Assembly: GCA_021613375.1 (NCBI GenBank) | Contig: CM038704.1 | Span: 30,070,582-30,134,581 of the forward strand | From: Megaleporinus macrocephalus | Taxonomy: Eukaryota > Chordata > Actinopteri > Characiformes > Anostomidae | Length of the DNA: 64,000 nucleotides | Direction: 5' to 3' | Part shown: positions 61,652 to 64,000 of the stretch, piece after piece | How the letters are laid out: every line of letters begins with the position of its first letter | How positions within the stretch are numbered: position 1 is the stretch's first letter | Notes under the pieces: model-generated | The model's input: the letters and a program-made list of their open reading frames with translations, nothing else | Told to the model about the DNA's origin: nothing | Databases searched by the model: none | Made by a program: the position numbers and the translations under genes

Positions 61652-61739
61652 ACCTTATACATTACATCCAGTGGCCTCTTCCTCATCAGTATGGAGATGT
61701 TGCAAGTAAACATGGCCTGAGCTGCCTATTAAACTAGCA

Positions 61740-62110
61740 ACCTATTCGCCTCTCCACCCAGCGGATCAGTAGCCGCACACGCAGGCTAATGAATGGCAGC
61801 TCTGCTAGAAAACGGAGGAGGAGAGAGAGATTTTAGCCAAACTTCCATATATCCCTCGCACCCACACCTCTGTGAGCTCTGCTCATGGTGGGATTTCACG
61901 AAAATCATGAATGAAAGAAGTGATTTCAAAGACACAGTCTGACGAAGGTACATGAAAGCTGTTATTTTACTGAGCTCACTTGAGGAGTGTTTTATTTCTT
62001 TAATGTGCCAAGCGCTGTTTGATTACCTTACAGCGGAGGAATGCTAATAACTTAAGTGAAGCAATTAAGGCTCGGAGTACAGACAAGCTCTCTGATGAAT
62101 AGTGATGAAT
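61740..62110. promoter_or_regulatory. Candidate conserved non-coding element
   Basis: Unique sequence with GCTAATGAATGGCAG, AATGCTAATAACTTAAGTG and GAAGCAATTAAGG, all with homeodomain-type TAAT/ATTA cores, and no transposon features. This is inference from motif content and its gene-poor setting. Confidence 0.25.
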
Positions 62111-63260
62111 ACTTTCTTTTATCTATGGATACGCATAATAGGATGATGGGATAGACATACACATACACACACACACTGGCACACAGAAAACTGGGCCCAC
62201 TTCCCCTTCTATGCACTAACAATGGTCCCATAACATTAGCAGTTCATTCCCGGTCCATTTTAAACCTTTATCATTTTTTCAGTTGTGTTGGACTGCTGGA
62301 TGCAGTATCTCATTCTTTTCCTTGTTTTCTTTGAGCCATGATAGCTCTCCATCACGGCTCTATTTCCCTCAGGGTAGCCCGACCATAAGGCCCAGTGAGA
62401 AGCACAGATTTACACCTGTAATTACCTCCCTGTGCACTAGGGGGCAGTATGTGACCTGAAAACACACCCTTCCAGACCTATGGCAGAAACATAGAAGCAG
62501 ACAGACAGGGCCCATCTCAGCCAGAGTAACTCAGTTTCAAGTGTTCATAGCCATTATTAGGCTAAATGTAGTCTAGATGGAAGTGTGCTGGACACACACT
62601 CCTTTTCCTTTCTCTCTTGGCTTTGTGTGTGTGTGTGTGTGCTTCTAACCCCAACCAAAACAATGATGTAAGCTGCTGTAAGTTGCTGCAGGTAGTGTGA
62701 GGAGGCTCATATTAAACATTTGTGCACAGCCTTGACAAAGGATGCTGTGCTGCACTTTTTCACAGATACCTTTTACGCTTTATAAATAGTGCACGGCCCA
62801 CGCATCAATTATTGAGCAGGCCAAAGTTCTCGCGTCTTCAGCTTCTTAACGGGACGGAGTAAACTTCGAGGCTCATGTTTACCGCTCCCGCCCTGTGTGA
62901 GGTCCAGCCTTTTAGTGATGGCATCATCTAAAATGCAGAATGCCACAGCTCCAGAGGAATCCTTTGGTTCAAAAGGGGCCTGTGTCTTTGACACTGTTTG
63001 ACTTGATCTCATACTTTAGTACAGATGCAAGCACTTTATAAGGTTGCTGACGCATATTCTGTGTGCCGGCTAAATGCTTTATCTTTTGGACTTGCAACAG
63101 AAAGGTGGCCTGCTCTGGAGAGGAATTAATTGTTTGTTATAAATGAAACTTAGCTTTGCAGCAGGGTGGCGGTTAGCTAAACAATATACAAAAATCAATC
63201 ATCTGGTGCTGATAGCGGCAAAATCTGTTACATTTTTTGTTCGGCCATGACCCTGTACTG
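62111..63260. other. Gene-poor interval
   Basis: Unique sequence with a (GT)n tract at about 62,625-62,642. No gene was recognised. 62,740-63,130 is GC-balanced and could be regulatory. Confidence 0.35.
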
Positions 63261-63275
63261 TTTAATGACACCTTA

Positions 63276-63448
63276 TAGATAGATAGACAGATAAATATAT
63301 AAACATAGACAGTAGACAGTCATATATATACACATCTATATATATAAACAGATAGAAACAGATATAGATAAACAGACAGACAAAATAACAGACAGATCGA
63401 TAAATAAAAAGATAGACAGACATCTATATATATAGACAGATAGATAGA

Positions 63449-63508
<60 letters not shown>

Positions 63509-63720
63509 TGTATATATATATATACTATATATAGTATATAGTATATGTATGTATATATATATATATATATATATATACAGACAGATAGATACAAAGGTAG
63601 ACAGACAGAAAAACAGACAGAAATAGATAGATAGATGTACATACATACTAACATAGACACACACACATATATACAAAGGTAGAAAGTCAGACAGATATAC
63701 AGACAAATACATAAACAATA
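63276..63720. repeat. GATA/GACA simple-repeat field with embedded (AT)n
   Basis: Mixed tetranucleotide runs of AGAT and AGAC (GATAGATAGACAG-type) interrupted by AT runs at 63,452-63,503 and about 63,545-63,575. Two minus-strand frames rich in Tyr and Ile here are translations of the repeat and are not genes. Confidence 0.95.
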
Positions 63721-64000
63721 CAAACAGAAACATATCATTATCTTTTTTTTTCCTTTTCCTGACTGTAAACTACAACTTTTAGACAAAACACAGCTAATTT
63801 TGTGTTAAAATAAACAAAAACACGGCATCAAAATATTAGGCCATGTTGTTTATTATAGAAGGGAGTCTCATGGGTATTTTAAACCATGCCAATTATCTTG
63901 GGGCCACCAAACACCTTTACCTCTTAATTTAAAATGCAGGCAGGCATGACCACTGCGCTGACACTGGCCCTGGAAGAACAGTGTCAATTATGAGCGGCTG

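Noticed and set aside
63320..63786. Minus-strand frames of 111 and 137 codons that look membrane-like
   Set aside because: They translate GATA/GACA and AT simple repeats. The hydrophobicity is a by-product.
1..64000. tRNA, rRNA or snRNA genes
   Set aside because: No A-box/B-box pair or conserved small-RNA sequence was found by eye. A covariance-model search would be needed to exclude them.

Overview
The window is nuclear DNA from a teleost fish. It has vertebrate-type split genes with GT/AG introns, AT and CT microsatellites, and several families of degraded Tc1/mariner transposons and MITEs. The gene order lrrc8d (+) then znf326 (+) followed by a long gene-poor stretch matches what I recall of the vertebrate LRRC8D-ZNF326-BARHL2 neighbourhood (human 1p22). 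The long fold-back MITE family resembles one I associate with otophysan fish (characins, catfishes, electric eels), so that narrower placement is only a guess.

Layout. Positions 1-11 kb hold the upstream part and large 5' intron of lrrc8d, with possible non-coding exons and a 2.06-kb minisatellite of 17-bp units. Positions 11,235-13,730 hold the complete single-exon lrrc8d coding region, a subunit of the volume-regulated anion channel, with its 3' UTR to about 15.5 kb. At 20.8-23.8 kb on the minus strand there is an unrecognised, partly decayed locus of three tandem modules of about 0.95 kb. Each module carries up to four short exon-like segments (X, Y, Z, W), and the segments whose borders I could place are in phase 1. 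At 24,196-24,660 there is an intronless THAP-domain ORF. At 26.6-31.2 kb there is znf326, reconstructed here as 13 coding exons (444 codons) that stay in frame through every junction and include a 17-nt microexon.

From 31.6 kb to the end no protein-coding gene is recognisable. This part holds MITE copies, Tc1-type relics, G-rich tracts, a CpG-rich island at about 40.4-41.3 kb, telomere-like degenerate repeats and a GATA/GACA array. Between these lie non-repetitive stretches rich in homeodomain/TCF/SOX-type motifs, as expected of the regulatory domain of a developmental gene. barhl2 would be the expected owner, by synteny only.

The two well-supported genes are not known to work together. lrrc8d encodes a plasma-membrane channel subunit, and znf326 encodes a nuclear protein that links RNA polymerase II elongation to splicing. 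Their adjacency looks like conserved synteny.
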